Assembly: GCF_000333955.1 (NCBI RefSeq)
Contig: NZ_CAPS01000106.1
Location: 1 to 64,000 of the forward strand
Source of the DNA: Rhodococcus sp. AW25M09
GTDB lineage: Bacteria; Actinomycetota; Actinomycetes; Mycobacteriales; Mycobacteriaceae
Direction of reading: 5' to 3'
DNA length: 64,000 nucleotides
Shown piece after piece: positions 18,145 to 27,174 of this stretch. The translations under genes and the position numbers were made by a program. Position 1 is the first letter of the stretch. Each line of letters opens with the position of its first letter. Under the pieces are notes generated by a model, which was not told where the DNA came from, did no database searches, and saw only the letters and a list, made by a program, of their open reading frames with translations.

Positions 18145-19839
18145 ATGGCACGTTCGGGGTCGATCCCGCGTGGGCGAACCGCGGTACCGTTCGTCGCGCC
18201 CACGGTACGGCGGGTGATCGCGGCCGAGATCGCGGCGCTGGCAACAAGTCTTGCGTTGCTGGCATTGCAGGCGCGACCCATCTGGGCACTGCTCGCAGCT
18301 GCGGCCGTGGCGCTCGTACCGTTCGTGAGTGTGCGTCGCAGACCGATCCTGGAGTGGGTCCGAGCCCTCTGGCGGTTCCTTGCACATCGCTTTCCCGAGG
18401 TGGGCGTCACCACCGAGCACACCGATACGACAGGCAGCCAGGTCGGTGTCCACTGGCAACGCAACACGGTCACCTGCACCATCGAGATCAGCCCACCCCA
18501 GCACGCAACCACCGTTCTCGGAAGGGCGAGCGCCGACACGCAGCACACACTCCCCGTCGATGGTCTCGCGTCGTGCCTGCGTCAACACGACATCGATGTC
18601 GCCTCCATCGATGTCGTCGCACTCGGCTGTCGCAGCTCGCCGGATTCGGTGGCGACCGAAGTCTACGAGGGACTCATCGGTCCGTTGCCTGCCGTGGCAG
18701 TACGGACGGTCTGGATCTCGGTGACTCTCGACCTGGGCGCGAATGCTCGGGCAATCGAAACCAGAGGCCACGGCCGCGCAGGGGCAGCCCGAACTGCCGT
18801 CGTCGCTACCACCCGCGTCCTGCGTGCTCTACAGGTTCACGGCCTGTCCTCGCGACTGCTGACGAGTACGGAGCTTCGCTCGGCAGTGTCGCACCTGTGC
18901 CGAGGGGTCGATACCGACGACCTGACCCAGACATGGTCGACGGCACCCCTACCCGGCGCCTCGAGCGTCGGTTTCGGAATCGATTGCAGCGCAATCACTG
19001 CCGAAGATATTGCCACCTTGTGGGCGACGCCATCCCTCGGCACGATCATGTCCTTCCAGCTACAGCCTGCCCACGACCACGGCGAGGTCCGAATCCGTGC
19101 ATCGTGCAGGTTCGCGGCCCGAAAGCCGGTGGCGAAACCCCACGTCCATGCCCTGACCTCGATGAGCGGAAGCCAGCGAGACGGCATTTTCGCTCAACTA
19201 CCGCTGGCGATACCCTCGCTGCAGTCACTCTCTCCCAGTAGAACTCTCGATGCTTCGACGCTGAACGAGTTGATGTTGCCGGTGAGCGGGTGCGGCCAAC
19301 TTCTCGGATCCGATGCGGGCGGACACGGTGTGGCAGTGCGGCTGTTCGGTCCCGGCCTCGCCCGGGTTCGGATCGCCGGGGAACTCTACCTCGCTCAGCA
19401 GATTCTGTTTCGGGCCATCGCCACCGGGGCACGGGTTCTCGTCAGGACCGATCGACCGCACGCCTGGCGATCGCTCCTCGACGCGATAGACGCCCCCGAC
19501 CGCTTGTCGGTCGATGCCACCGCGGCTCGAACTCGCTCGTCGTTCAACGTGATCTTGAACGATTTCGCCGACGGATCCATGCCGCTCCGGCAACAACCAC
19601 TTTCAGGTGTGACTCTGATGTCGTTGACAGAGCACGGCCCCCGACACGATGGGACCGAGCAGGAACAGGGACCAGCGCAGTCGGAGCCGGATCTGTCGAT
19701 CGTGCAACCTCACGCGTCGGGTGATCGAATCCGGCTGAGTTCGGGTCCGGTCGATATCGAGTTGACGCTGGTGACGATTCCGGAGGAAACGGCATTCATC
19801 GGTCGACCGCGAAGTCTGCGGCCGGCTGTGCGCGCCTGA
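18145..19839 (+). CDS. eccE: ESX secretion component EccE
   Basis: The 564-residue protein has two N-terminal membrane helices (VIAAEIAALATSLALLAL and ALLAAAAVALVPFVSV). A large cytosolic domain follows with FPEVGVTTEHTD, GVHWQRNTVTCTIEI and VRIAGELYLAQQILFRAIAT, the layout of EccE, the peripheral part of the ESX membrane complex. I start at ATG 18145 because GGGGGAGGG is 6 bases upstream. ESX-4 of M. tuberculosis lacks an eccE gene while several other Corynebacteriales keep one, so this locus can encode a full EccB-C-D-E machine. It is divergent from eccB with a 132-base gap. Confidence 0.85.
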   Translation: MARSGSIPRGRTAVPFVAPTVRRVIAAEIAALATSLALLALQARPIWALLAAAAVALVPFVSVRRRPILEWVRALWRFLAHRFPEVGVTTEHTDTTGSQVGVHWQRNTVTCTIEISPPQHATTVLGRASADTQHTLPVDGLASCLRQHDIDVASIDVVALGCRSSPDSVATEVYEGLIGPLPAVAVRTVWISVTLDLGANARAIETRGHGRAGAARTAVVATTRVLRALQVHGLSSRLLTSTELRSAVSHLCRGVDTDDLTQTWSTAPLPGASSVGFGIDCSAITAEDIATLWATPSLGTIMSFQLQPAHDHGEVRIRASCRFAARKPVAKPHVHALTSMSGSQRDGIFAQLPLAIPSLQSLSPSRTLDASTLNELMLPVSGCGQLLGSDAGGHGVAVRLFGPGLARVRIAGELYLAQQILFRAIATGARVLVRTDRPHAWRSLLDAIDAPDRLSVDATAARTRSSFNVILNDFADGSMPLRQQPLSGVTLMSLTEHGPRHDGTEQEQGPAQSEPDLSIVQPHASGDRIRLSSGPVDIELTLVTIPEETAFIGRPRSLRPAVRA

Positions 19840-19846
19840 TCCGGTC

Positions 19847-20404
19847 TCAGCCGGGGTAGTCCCCGCGCTCACCGGCCCCGGCGACCGCATCGGCCCACCA
19901 CTCGATTTGGTCCAGCAATCGGCCCAGTGCGTCGAGTGCCGCTGCATCGTCGATGCCGCCCTCGGGGTCGATCCGCTTGCGCACCCGATGCAGCGACACG
20001 GCATCTCGAACGGACACCATGTGCAGTTCGGCGGTGATCTGTCGCAGTTGCTCGGTGGCTCGGACTCCGCCGCCGAGTCCGCCGTACGACACGAATCCCA
20101 CCGGCTTGGCCCGCCACTCGTACTTCACCGTGTCGAGTGCGGTCTTCAACGATCCGGGAACGCCGTGGTTGTATTCCGGCGTGACGAAGACGAAGGCGTC
20201 GCAGGCACCGACGATTGTGGTGAAGCGGTCGGTGTCGTCACTCGGGATCAGGGTGTTGGGTAGCTCGAAGTCGGCCAGGTCCACCTCGACCACCTCGACG
20301 GTCTTCCGTGCGGCGGCGATGCTCGCAACCCAGGCCGCCACCGTGGGGCCGACGCGACCCTCACGGACGCTACCGACGACTATCGCGAGCTGTATCGGCT
20401 GCAT
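19847..20404 (-). CDS. NAD(P)H-dependent FMN reductase
   Basis: The 185-residue flavodoxin-like protein has the phosphate-binding loop GSVREGRVGPTVAAW and the flavin-site motif TPEYNHGVPGSLKTALD, followed by KPVGFVSYGGLGGGVRA. These are standard for the NADPH-dependent FMN reductase (azoreductase/SsuE-like) family. The enzyme would supply reduced flavin, or reduce quinones or azo compounds, in the cytoplasm. Two luciferase-like genes in this window could use reduced flavin, but they are not adjacent and no pairing can be claimed. It is convergent with eccE with 7 bases between the stops. Confidence 0.88.
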   Translation of the reverse strand: MQPIQLAIVVGSVREGRVGPTVAAWVASIAAARKTVEVVEVDLADFELPNTLIPSDDTDRFTTIVGACDAFVFVTPEYNHGVPGSLKTALDTVKYEWRAKPVGFVSYGGLGGGVRATEQLRQITAELHMVSVRDAVSLHRVRKRIDPEGGIDDAAALDALGRLLDQIEWWADAVAGAGERGDYPG

Positions 20405-20433
20405 CGTTCGACACTAGCCCCGGTGCCGGTCGG

Positions 20434-21330
20434 TCAGCCCTCTCCCCCGCAGCACCCGTCGCCCGAGATCGCTGTTCGCACTTCTCGGGTAGCCGCGTTC
20501 CGTGCGGCAAGCATCTCAGCGGGCGGATAATCGACTCGAACCAACGCCAATCCGTGTGCCGGAGCCACCGTCACCTCGCTGGCCCGTTCGCGCCGCGCCA
20601 GTAGCGACTGCGCCCACTCCGGTGTTCGACGTCCCTCACCGACGGCCTGCATGGCACCGACGAGGCTGCGCACCATCGACCAGCAGAATGCATCGGCGCT
20701 GACGTACGCGGTGAGGCGGTCTCCGTCGCGCTCCCAGTCGAACCGCTGCAGTTCTCGCACAGTGGTGGCACCGTCTCGTCTTTTGCAGAACGCCGCGAAA
20801 TCGTGCAATCCGATCAGTGCAGCCGACGCGTCTCTGACAGCGCCCAGATCGATGGGCCGCGGCCAGGAGACGACTCCGCCTACGTCGAGTGGGTCGACAC
20901 CGTAACGTGCAGTGCTGAATCGGTACTCGTAGTGCCGGCGGTACGCCGAGAACCGCGCGTCGAAGTCACGCGAGACCTCGCTGATCGTCCGCACTCGAAC
21001 ATCGGTGGGAAGAAAGCGGGCCATCCGCCGGACCAGCCGATCGTGATCGCCCGGAATCTCGACGGCATCGAAATGGGCAACTTGGCCGGTTGCGTGGACT
21101 CCGGCGTCGGTTCGGCCCGCGACCGTCAGCTCGATCGGTTGCCGCAGCACGGTCGAGAAGGCCTCCTCGAGGACCCCACACACCGTGCGGATGCCCGGCT
21201 GGCGGGCCCATCCTGAGAAGTCGGTGCCGTCGTACGAGATGTCGAGTCGATACCTGACGGGTATCGACGAAACGGGCCCGCCTTCCCCGGGGGGAATGGC
21301 GGGCCCGCTTCGATCGTGCGCGGAAGACAA
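20434..21330 (-). CDS. truA: tRNA pseudouridine synthase TruA
   Basis: TruA isomerises uridines 38-40 in the anticodon arm of many tRNAs. Core motifs are [19 protein letters not shown], the catalytic Asp in [17 protein letters not shown], and RRHYEYRF. The only start codon in frame before the core is TTG at 21330, giving 298 residues with a 26-residue variable leader; no ATG or GTG exists there. The TTG follows AAGGA that is part of a 14-bp palindrome, and codons 8-20 overlap a strong GC hairpin after rplQ. It is the last gene after the alpha operon, as in mycobacteria. Confidence 0.93.
   Translation of the reverse strand: MSSAHDRSGPAIPPGEGGPVSSIPVRYRLDISYDGTDFSGWARQPGIRTVCGVLEEAFSTVLRQPIELTVAGRTDAGVHATGQVAHFDAVEIPGDHDRLVRRMARFLPTDVRVRTISEVSRDFDARFSAYRRHYEYRFSTARYGVDPLDVGGVVSWPRPIDLGAVRDASAALIGLHDFAAFCKRRDGATTVRELQRFDWERDGDRLTAYVSADAFCWSMVRSLVGAMQAVGEGRRTPEWAQSLLARRERASEVTVAPAHGLALVRVDYPPAEMLAARNAATREVRTAISGDGCCGGEG
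21273..21307 (-). terminator. GC hairpin with short U tail inside the truA 5' end
   Basis: The arms cgggcccgcc (21273-21282) and ggcgggcccg (21298-21307) form a perfect 10-bp stem with a 15-base loop. On the minus strand the stem is followed by TTTCG. It lies about 30 bases past the rplQ stop, where an alpha-operon terminator is expected, but also within the first codons of truA. Confidence 0.6.
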
Positions 21331-21344
21331 AAGGACTAGTCCTT
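21331..21344 (-). promoter_or_regulatory. Self-complementary ribosome-binding site of truA
   Basis: AAGGACTAGTCCTT is a perfect 14-bp palindrome directly before the truA TTG, and it contains the rplQ stop TAG. In RNA the AAGGA Shine-Dalgarno can pair with UCCUU across a CUAG loop, which would hide the site unless ribosomes finishing rplQ open it. Translational coupling is inferred. Confidence 0.45.
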
Positions 21345-21926
21345 CTTTCCCGGTGTTTCAGTTGATACAGCCTCGGCCTCGGGAGCATCCGACGCGTGTG
21401 CGTCGTTGTCCTCGATGCCATCGATGACCGCGTCGGCGTTGGCTACCTCGGAGTCGGACGCGTCGGCTTCGACAGCCTCGACGACGTTCTCTTCGGCCGG
21501 CGCTTCAGCAGCAACTGGTGCCTGCGAGGCCTTCACGCGGCGCGCGCGGTCGGCTTCGTTGGACACCGTCTGCTCGTTGACGAGCTCGATGATGGCCATC
21601 GGCGAGTTGTCACCCTTGCGGGGGACGGTCTTGATGATGCGTGTGTAGCCACCGTCGCGATCGGCGAAGAAAGGCCCGATCTCGGCGAACAGCTTGTGCA
21701 CGACATCTTTGTTGTTGATCGTCTTGAGAACCTCACGACGATGCGCCAGATCACCCTTTTTGGCGTGGGTGACCAGCTTCTCGGCGTGCGGACGAAGGCG
21801 CTTGGCCTTCGACTCGGTGGTGGTGATGCGGCCGTGCTCGAAGAGTGACGTCGCCAGGTTGGCCAGGATGGCCTTCTGGTGCGACGCCGACCCGCCGAGA
21901 CGGCGGCCCTTGGTGGGCTTGGGCAT
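21336..21926 (-). CDS. rplQ: 50S ribosomal protein L17
   Basis: L17 lies near the peptide exit of the 50S subunit. The conserved ~120-residue core ([43 protein letters not shown]-type end) is followed by an acidic Ala/Glu/Asp-rich C-terminal extension of about 75 residues, common in Corynebacteriales. I start at ATG 21926 with AGGAGA upstream. It follows rpoA by 34 bases. Confidence 0.97.
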   Translation of the reverse strand: MPKPTKGRRLGGSASHQKAILANLATSLFEHGRITTTESKAKRLRPHAEKLVTHAKKGDLAHRREVLKTINNKDVVHKLFAEIGPFFADRDGGYTRIIKTVPRKGDNSPMAIIELVNEQTVSNEADRARRVKASQAPVAAEAPAEENVVEAVEADASDSEVANADAVIDGIEDNDAHASDAPEAEAVSTETPGKKD

Positions 21927-21960
21927 GATGAATCTCCTAGTAAGAGCTCCAGCGAGCTGA

Positions 21961-23025
21961 TTACAGCTGTTCTGTCTCGGCGTAGTCCTGCTCGGCACCT
22001 TCGGTGTCGCTGAAGGAGCCGGCGTCGGTGTCACTCCACGTGCCCGTGGTGGCGTCGTAGCCAGGCACGGTGCTCGGATCGAACGACGCGGGGCTGTCCT
22101 TGAGGGAGAGGCCGAGCGAATGCAGCTTGACCTTCACCTCGTCGATGGACTTCTGCCCGAAGTTACGGATGTCCAGCAGATCGGACTCGGTACGACCAAC
22201 CAGCTCGCCGACGGTGTGAACACCCTCGCGCTTGAGGCAGTTGTAGGAACGGACGGTGAGGTCCAGATCCTCGATGGGGAGTCCGAAGGAAGCGATGTGA
22301 TCGGCCTCGGCGGGCGAGGGTCCGATCTCGATGCCTTCTGCTTCGACGTTCAGCTCACGGGCGAGGCCGAAGAGCTCAACCAGGGTCTTGCCCGCCGAAG
22401 CGAGCGCGTCCCGCGCGGTGATGGAATTCTTGGTCTCCACGTCGAGAACGAGCCGATCGAAGTCGGTGCGCTGTTCGACGCGGGTGGCCTCCACCTTGTA
22501 CGTGACCTTGAGCACGGGCGAGTAGATCGAGTCGACCGGAATACGGCCGATCTCGGCACCCGATGCCTTGTTCTGAACGGCGGGGACGTAGCCGCGACCG
22601 CGCTCGACGACGAGCTCGATCTCCAACTTGCCCTTGTCGTTCAGGGTCGCGATGTGCAGATCAGGGTTGTTCACCGTGACGCCGGCCGGGGGAACGATGT
22701 CGCCTGCGGTAACAGCGCCGGGGCCCTGCTTGCGGACGTACATGGTGACCGGTTCGTCTTCTTCGGAGCTCACCACGAGGCCCTTGAGATTCAGGATGAT
22801 GTCGGTGACATCTTCCTTGACTCCCGGAACGGTGGTGAATTCGTGGAGGACGCCGTCGATACGGATGCTGGTGACAGCAGCGCCGGGGATCGACGACAGC
22901 AGCGTGCGGCGGAGCGAGTTGCCGAGTGTGTAACCGAAGCCGGGCTCGAGCGGCTCGATGACGAATTTCGAGCGGTTGTCGGCGATGACCTCTTCGGTCA
23001 GCGTCGGGCGCTGTGAAATGAGCAT
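21961..23025 (-). CDS. rpoA: RNA polymerase alpha subunit
   Basis: RpoA dimerises to nucleate RNA polymerase assembly and contacts promoters and activators with its C-terminal domain. The 354-residue protein shows the N-terminal domain ([22 protein letters not shown]), a flexible linker and the alphaCTD ([35 protein letters not shown]). An acidic tail rich in Asp/Thr/Ser follows. The start has GGAGGA nine bases upstream. A long hairpin lies in the 114-base gap after rpsD, so rpoA levels may be set separately from the ribosomal proteins. Confidence 0.98.
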   Translation of the reverse strand: MLISQRPTLTEEVIADNRSKFVIEPLEPGFGYTLGNSLRRTLLSSIPGAAVTSIRIDGVLHEFTTVPGVKEDVTDIILNLKGLVVSSEEDEPVTMYVRKQGPGAVTAGDIVPPAGVTVNNPDLHIATLNDKGKLEIELVVERGRGYVPAVQNKASGAEIGRIPVDSIYSPVLKVTYKVEATRVEQRTDFDRLVLDVETKNSITARDALASAGKTLVELFGLARELNVEAEGIEIGPSPAEADHIASFGLPIEDLDLTVRSYNCLKREGVHTVGELVGRTESDLLDIRNFGQKSIDEVKVKLHSLGLSLKDSPASFDPSTVPGYDATTGTWSDTDAGSFSDTEGAEQDYAETEQL

Positions 23026-23084
23026 TGTGTGTTCCTCCTGTACGGGCGTCCGCTATTTGACGCCCACGATGGGCGGCTTCGCCG

Positions 23085-23130
23085 CTCGTGCGCCTTTTGC
23101 GTACCTGTGGGTACGCAAAAGGCGCACGAG
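23085..23130 (-). promoter_or_regulatory. Perfect 21-bp hairpin between rpsD and rpoA
   Basis: Positions 23085-23105 and 23110-23130 are exact reverse complements over 21 bp, with a 4-base loop (TGTG on the plus strand). The stem carries a run of four T in each arm and no U tail in either direction. In the rpsD-rpoA transcript this would be a long RNA duplex suited to RNase III processing, mRNA stabilisation or attenuation. It could also be a copy of a dispersed palindromic element. Confidence 0.85.
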
Positions 23131-23139
23131 GGCTATGCC

Positions 23140-23745
23140 CTACTTCGAGTAGTACTCGACGATGAGCTGCTCCTGGAGCGGCACATCGATCTGTGCGCGC
23201 TCCGGCACCCGGTGAACCAGGATGCGAAGACGGTTGGGAACGACCTGCAGCCACGGTGCGACCGGACGATCGCCGTAGCTTTCACGAGCGATCTGGATCG
23301 GCAGTGTCTGCGCGGACTTCTCGCGGACATCGATGATGTCGTACTGCGAGACGCGGTAGCTGGGGATGTCCACTCGCTTGTTGTTCACGAGGAAGTGGCC
23401 GTGGGTGACCAGCTGGCGTGCCTGACGACGCGTACGTGCGAGACCGGCACGGTAGACGACGTTGTCGAGGCGAGTCTCGAGGATGGTCAGCAGGTTCTCA
23501 CCGGTCTTGCCGGCGGCCCTGTTGGCTTCCTTGTAGTACAGACGGAACTGCTTCTCCATGACGCCGTAGGTGAAGCGAGCCTTCTGCTTCTCCTGCAGCT
23601 GGAGCAGGTACTCGCTCTCCTTGATCCGCGCGCGGCCGTGCTGGCCGGGCGGGTAGGGACGACGCTCGAACGCCTGGTCGCCTCCGACGAGGTCGACGCG
23701 CAGACGACGCGACTTGCGGGTGATAGGACCGGTATAACGTGCCAT
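23140..23745 (-). CDS. rpsD: 30S ribosomal protein S4
   Basis: S4 starts 16S rRNA folding and in many bacteria represses its own operon. The 201-residue protein has the N-terminal RYTGPITRKSRRLRVDLVGG, the RPYPPGQHGRARIKESEYLL segment and the S4 RNA-binding domain (LDNVVYRAGLARTRRQARQL VTHGHFLVN). No zinc-finger Cys are present, so it is the Cys-free form. It lies between rpsK and rpoA in the usual alpha-operon order. Confidence 0.98.
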   Translation of the reverse strand: MARYTGPITRKSRRLRVDLVGGDQAFERRPYPPGQHGRARIKESEYLLQLQEKQKARFTYGVMEKQFRLYYKEANRAAGKTGENLLTILETRLDNVVYRAGLARTRRQARQLVTHGHFLVNNKRVDIPSYRVSQYDIIDVREKSAQTLPIQIARESYGDRPVAPWLQVVPNRLRILVHRVPERAQIDVPLQEQLIVEYYSK

Positions 23746-23766
23746 TTTCTAAACCTTTCCTTCCCG

Positions 23767-24180
23767 CTAGACCCGACGCCGCTTGGGCGGACGGCAGCCG
23801 TTGTGGGGCTGAGGGGTGACATCGGAGATTGTGCCGACCTCGAGGCCTGCGGCCTGGAGTGAACGGATTGCGGTCTCACGGCCGGAGCCGGGGCCCTTGA
23901 CGAACACGTCGACCTTCTTGACGCCGTGCTCCTGTGCCTTGCGCGCCGCGCTCTCGGCTGCGAGCTGTGCAGCGAACGGAGTCGACTTGCGCGAGCCCTT
24001 GAAGCCGACGTGTCCCGAGGACGCCCACGAGATGACGTTTCCGGCGGGATCGGTGATCGACACGATCGTGTTGTTGAACGTGCTCTTGATGTGCGCAGAT
24101 CCGTGGGGGACGTTCTTCTTGTCCCTGCGACGCGTCTTCTGCGCCTTCTTCGGACCGGTACCGCGTGCTTTGGGGGGCAT
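23767..24180 (-). CDS. rpsK: 30S ribosomal protein S11
   Basis: S11 forms part of the platform of the small subunit near the mRNA exit. The 137 residues include [20 protein letters not shown], the [19 protein letters not shown]-like block and the C-terminal [18 protein letters not shown] that is nearly invariant in bacteria. Its ATG overlaps the rpsM stop by one base (TAATG), so translation is coupled. Confidence 0.98.
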   Translation of the reverse strand: MPPKARGTGPKKAQKTRRRDKKNVPHGSAHIKSTFNNTIVSITDPAGNVISWASSGHVGFKGSRKSTPFAAQLAAESAARKAQEHGVKKVDVFVKGPGSGRETAIRSLQAAGLEVGTISDVTPQPHNGCRPPKRRRV

Positions 24181-24554
24181 TACTTCGCCTTCTTCTTGCC
24201 GGCAATGGTGCGCTTGGGTCCCTTACGGGTACGCGCATTGGTCTTGGTGCGCTGTCCACGGACGGGCAGACCACGACGGTGGCGAAGACCCTGGTAGCAG
24301 CCGATTTCGATCTTGCGACGGATGTCGGCCTGAACCTCGCGGCGCAGGTCGCCCTCGACCTTGAGGGACTCGTTGATGTAATCGCTGAGCTTGCGCAGAT
24401 CGTCGTCGCCGAGATCCTTGCTTCGCAGGTCGGGGCTGACGCCCGTCGCTGTGAGGATTTCCTTGGAGCGGGTACGGCCGACGCCGTAAATGTAAGTCAG
24501 TGCGATCTCCATGCGCTTTTCGCGCGGCAGATCCACACCTGCGAGACGTGCCAT
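24180..24554 (-). CDS. rpsM: 30S ribosomal protein S13
   Basis: S13 sits in the head of the 30S subunit and contacts the 50S subunit and P-site tRNA. The 124-residue protein has [20 protein letters not shown], the [13 protein letters not shown] helix-hairpin motif and the basic C-terminus [21 protein letters not shown] 204-base gap precedes it, which holds two hairpins and is unusual within the operon. Confidence 0.98.
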   Translation of the reverse strand: MARLAGVDLPREKRMEIALTYIYGVGRTRSKEILTATGVSPDLRSKDLGDDDLRKLSDYINESLKVEGDLRREVQADIRRKIEIGCYQGLRHRRGLPVRGQRTKTNARTRKGPKRTIAGKKKAK

Positions 24555-24654
24555 GTGGCATTTCCTTTTCTTGTCCGGAGGTCTGCTCCCAGTCCGTCCC
24601 CTGTGTCCTTCTCACCGCTGGGGTGGGAAGCGTCTTTCAACCAACTCAGTGGGG

Positions 24655-24699
24655 CCCCGGCCTCCGTGCCGGGGGTATGCCGCAACGCGTGTGTTGCGG
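24655..24699 (-). promoter_or_regulatory. Two adjacent hairpins in the rpmJ-rpsM gap
   Basis: Stem 1 pairs ccccggc (24655-24661) with gccgggg (24668-24674). Stem 2 pairs ccgcaac (24680-24686) with gttgcgg (24693-24699). Both have 6-base loops and lie about 100-145 bases ahead of the rpsM ATG in the transcript. In Escherichia coli S4 binds a structured leader before rpsM; a similar autoregulatory site here is a guess from position and structure. Confidence 0.4.
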
Positions 24700-24758
24700 T
24701 TGGTGCTGGGAGGTCATCTTCTAGCTGTTGCCAAGCCGACGTGCGAAGTGCTCGGTGG

Positions 24759-24872
24759 TTATCCCTGACGCTGCTTGTGACGCAGGTTCTCGCAGATCAC
24801 CATGACGCGTCCGTTACGACGAATCACCTTGCACTTTTCGCAGATCTTCTTGACGCTCGGCTGAACCTTCAC
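24759..24872 (-). CDS. rpmJ: 50S ribosomal protein L36
   Basis: This is a 37-residue zinc-ribbon protein read from a GTG at 24872: [20 protein letters not shown] and then [17 protein letters not shown]. Cys11, Cys14, Cys27 and His32 form the zinc site, so this is the Cys-plus form of L36 that zinc-responsive paralogues can replace. AGGAG lies 9 bases upstream of the GTG. It is between infA and rpsM, the standard order. Confidence 0.95.
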   Translation of the reverse strand: MKVQPSVKKICEKCKVIRRNGRVMVICENLRHKQRQG

Positions 24873-24961
24873 GTCGTTGATCTCCTGTGTGTAGCTCGGC
24901 CCCGCTGCATGCAGCGATCCCGAGCATGGTTCCCCCCGACCGGACGTGGCCGGGGAAGCTC

Positions 24962-25183
24962 TTACTTGTAGCGGTAAACGATGCGTCCACGCGTGAGGTC
25001 GTAGGGCGACAGCTCCACGACGACGCGATCCTCGGGAAGGATGCGGATGTAGTGCTGACGCATCTTTCCGCTGATGTGAGCGAGCACCTTGTGGCCGTTT
25101 TCGAGCTCAATGCGAAACATCGCATTGGGCAGCGGTTCGACTACTCGGCCCTCGACCTCGATAGCACCGTCTTTCTTGGCCAT
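24962..25183 (-). CDS. infA: Translation initiation factor IF-1
   Basis: IF-1 is a 73-residue OB-fold protein that binds the ribosomal A site during initiation. The sequence [20 protein letters not shown] followed by [20 protein letters not shown] is essentially canonical. The ATG at 25183 has GGAGGA immediately upstream, with unusually short spacing. It is the first gene of the infA-rpmJ-rpsM-rpsK-rpsD-rpoA-rplQ(-truA) transcript. Confidence 0.98.
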   Translation of the reverse strand: MAKKDGAIEVEGRVVEPLPNAMFRIELENGHKVLAHISGKMRQHYIRILPEDRVVVELSPYDLTRGRIVYRYK

Positions 25184-25519
25184 ATCCTCCGCGATCCTGG
25201 CTCTCACACCTGGTTGATTGCATCTGTTTCCGTTACCGTGGTGCGCACCGACCGACCCGATTCCTCGAGACAGCGTGTCACCGGAACAGCTCGCAGCCAT
25301 GAAGGCAAGCGAACATCCGGCACGCAGGGCGCACCGTCGATCCATGTTACCGGCAAATTCACACCAGGCCAAATGCGCGCGAAGCGGGCACTCGACACGT
25401 CGGTTGCTCACCCTCGATTCACTGAGCTAACGTTCGGTCCTCCTACCATCGCGCAGCGACCGAGTCCGCAAGGTGCCCTCTTGACCTCCAGTTAATCCGG
25501 CCCCGTTCCAGCCGTCGCC
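25184..25519. other. Divergent intergenic region, infA / glycosyltransferase
   Basis: This 336-base gap separates infA from the plus-strand glycosyltransferase. It holds the infA promoter candidate and about 150 bases of infA leader. No convincing gene, hairpin or repeat was seen in the rest. The glycosyltransferase GTG has no clear ribosome-binding site; an in-frame stop (TAA, 25493 region) lies close upstream, so its transcript may be leaderless or nearly so. Confidence 0.6.
25344..25372 (-). promoter_or_regulatory. Likely housekeeping promoter of the infA (alpha) operon
   Basis: On the minus strand TTGGCC (25372-25367) and TAACAT (25349-25344) have a 17-base spacer. Transcription would start near 25337, leaving a leader of about 155 bases to the infA ATG. 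This is the only good promoter match found in the gap. Confidence 0.5.
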
Positions 25520-26374
25520 GTGATCATCCCCGTGCACAACGCGAAGGATCTGCTCGGCGAGCAACTGCACGCGCTTGCGCAACAGGACTACGACGGCACC
25601 TTCACAGTCATCATCAGTGACAACGGCTCGACCGACGGCGTACGAGAGTACGTGGAGAACCACGATCTGAGTCGCTGCCTGAATTTGCAGTACGTCGATT
25701 CGTCCGGAACTGCGGGCGCATCGTTCGCGCGCAATCGCGGGGCCGAGGCGGCACACGCCCCACTTCTGGCCTTCTGTGATGCCGATGACGTCGTGCACCC
25801 GACGTGGCTGCGGCGCATCACCGCCGAGCTCGATCATCACGATCTCGTGGGAACCGGCCTCAGCACCGAAGCATTGAATTCCGCAGAGACACGCGAAGTA
25901 GTTCCGTTCGCCCCACCGTCGAACCAGGGCCGGTCACCATTCCGCCCTTTCGTCATCGGGGCGAGTATGGCGTGTCGTGCCTCGACCTACCGAGATCTCG
26001 GCGGGATGCTCGAATTCGTTCATGCCAGCGAGGACATGGAATTCTCTTGGCGTGCGCTACAAGCGGGAGCTCGGCTGCACTTCATAGCCGAGCCGCTGGT
26101 CGAATACCGCCTGCGTACGGGCTACCTGGACAACTGGCGACAAGCCGGAGCACTGGGATACGGATCAGCCCACGTTCGCGGCATGTACCGGGCTGCGGGT
26201 TGCCCACCGTTCCGGATCCGCACCACTGCACTTGCACTACTTGCGCTTGCACTACGAAATCCGCTGCTGCCGACCGCTCTGACTCACATGCCCACTCGCC
26301 TCTGGCTGCGTTTGACGTCCGCCCACCTCCGACTCATCCGCGGGGGCCGCCGCTACAGATCGTTGACCTGGTAG
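25520..26374 (+). CDS. GT2-family glycosyltransferase
   Basis: The 284-residue GT-A protein starts at GTG 25520, directly at the first strand of the fold (MIIPVHNAKDLLGEQLHALA). It shows the nucleotide-binding ISDNGSTDGVREYV, GASFARNRGAE and the metal-binding FCDADDVVHPTWL (DxD). The acceptor-side block ASEDMEFSWRALQAGARLHF has the ED acid pair. There is no membrane-export partner nearby. It ends with HLRLIRGGRRYRSLTW, closely matching the end of a second GT2 gene at 44.9-45.9 kb; the two are paralogues on either side of the ribosomal gene block. Donor and acceptor are unknown. It is convergent with map with a 2-base gap. Confidence 0.9.
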   Translation: MIIPVHNAKDLLGEQLHALAQQDYDGTFTVIISDNGSTDGVREYVENHDLSRCLNLQYVDSSGTAGASFARNRGAEAAHAPLLAFCDADDVVHPTWLRRITAELDHHDLVGTGLSTEALNSAETREVVPFAPPSNQGRSPFRPFVIGASMACRASTYRDLGGMLEFVHASEDMEFSWRALQAGARLHFIAEPLVEYRLRTGYLDNWRQAGALGYGSAHVRGMYRAAGCPPFRIRTTALALLALALRNPLLPTALTHMPTRLWLRLTSAHLRLIRGGRRYRSLTW

Positions 26375-26376
26375 TT

Positions 26377-27174
26377 CTACCGAGGTCGGAGCGTGAGGAT
26401 ACGGGGGCCGTCTTCGGTGACCGCGACCGTATGTTCCCAGTGCGCCGACCGGGATCCGTCGGTCGTCACCACTGTCCAGCCGTCGTCGAGGGTGTCGGTC
26501 TCGTACGTTCCCAGCGTCAGCATCGGCTCTATCGCCAGAGTGGACCCGACGACCAACTCGGGGCCCTTGCCCGGCGCACCCTCGTTCGCCAGAAACGGAT
26601 CCATGTGCATTTCGCGGCCGATACCGTGACCGCCGTAGCCGTCGACGATTCCGTACTTGCGGCCGTGAGCTTCCTCCGCCGCATGAGTGCCGGTCTCGAT
26701 GGCGTGGGAGATGTCGGTCAGACGATTACCCGGAAGCATTGCGGCGATACCGGCCTCCATCGACAACCTCGTCGCTTCACTCAACATCGCATCGGCCTCG
26801 ATGATGTCGCCGACACCAAAGGTCCAGGCCGAGTCTCCGTGCCAACCGTCGAGCACGGCTCCGCAGTCGATGGACACCAGGTCGCCGGCCACCAGAAGCT
26901 CATCGGGCGATGGGATGCCGTGCACCACGCGGTCGTTCACCGATGAGCAGATGCTACCGGTGAAGCCGTGGTATCCGAGGAACGACGGAACGGCCCCGGC
27001 CTCACGGATGATCGCCTCGGCCACCCGGTCGAGTTCGAGGGTGGAGACCCCGGGGACCGCGGCTTCGCGAACGGCCACCAGCGCAGCACCTACGACCGCA
27101 CCGGCCGCAGCCATGGCGTCGAGTTCGCCTGCACTGCGGAACGGTACGACCTTGCGTTTACGGCCGAATGCCAT
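26377..27174 (-). CDS. map: Methionine aminopeptidase, type I
   Basis: Map removes the initiator Met from nascent proteins. The 265-residue protein carries the pita-bread metal ligands in order: Asp in [11 protein letters not shown], Asp in [10 protein letters not shown], His in [14 protein letters not shown], Glu in [10 protein letters not shown] and Glu in [13 protein letters not shown]. It lacks the N-terminal SH3-binding zinc-finger extension seen in some actinobacterial copies. Its ATG overlaps the adk stop by one base, completing the secY-adk-map unit. Confidence 0.96.
   Translation of the reverse strand: MAFGRKRKVVPFRSAGELDAMAAAGAVVGAALVAVREAAVPGVSTLELDRVAEAIIREAGAVPSFLGYHGFTGSICSSVNDRVVHGIPSPDELLVAGDLVSIDCGAVLDGWHGDSAWTFGVGDIIEADAMLSEATRLSMEAGIAAMLPGNRLTDISHAIETGTHAAEEAHGRKYGIVDGYGGHGIGREMHMDPFLANEGAPGKGPELVVGSTLAIEPMLTLGTYETDTLDDGWTVVTTDGSRSAHWEHTVAVTEDGPRILTLRPR

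Noticed and set aside
22120-23016. Plus-strand frame of about 300 codons opposite rpoA.
   Set aside because: rpoA on the minus strand is certain, and the plus-strand frame has no start signal or recognisable protein.
24555-24758. Gap before rpsM examined for a tRNA or small RNA gene.
   Set aside because: No cloverleaf with a T-loop or anticodon arm could be formed; only two short hairpins are present.
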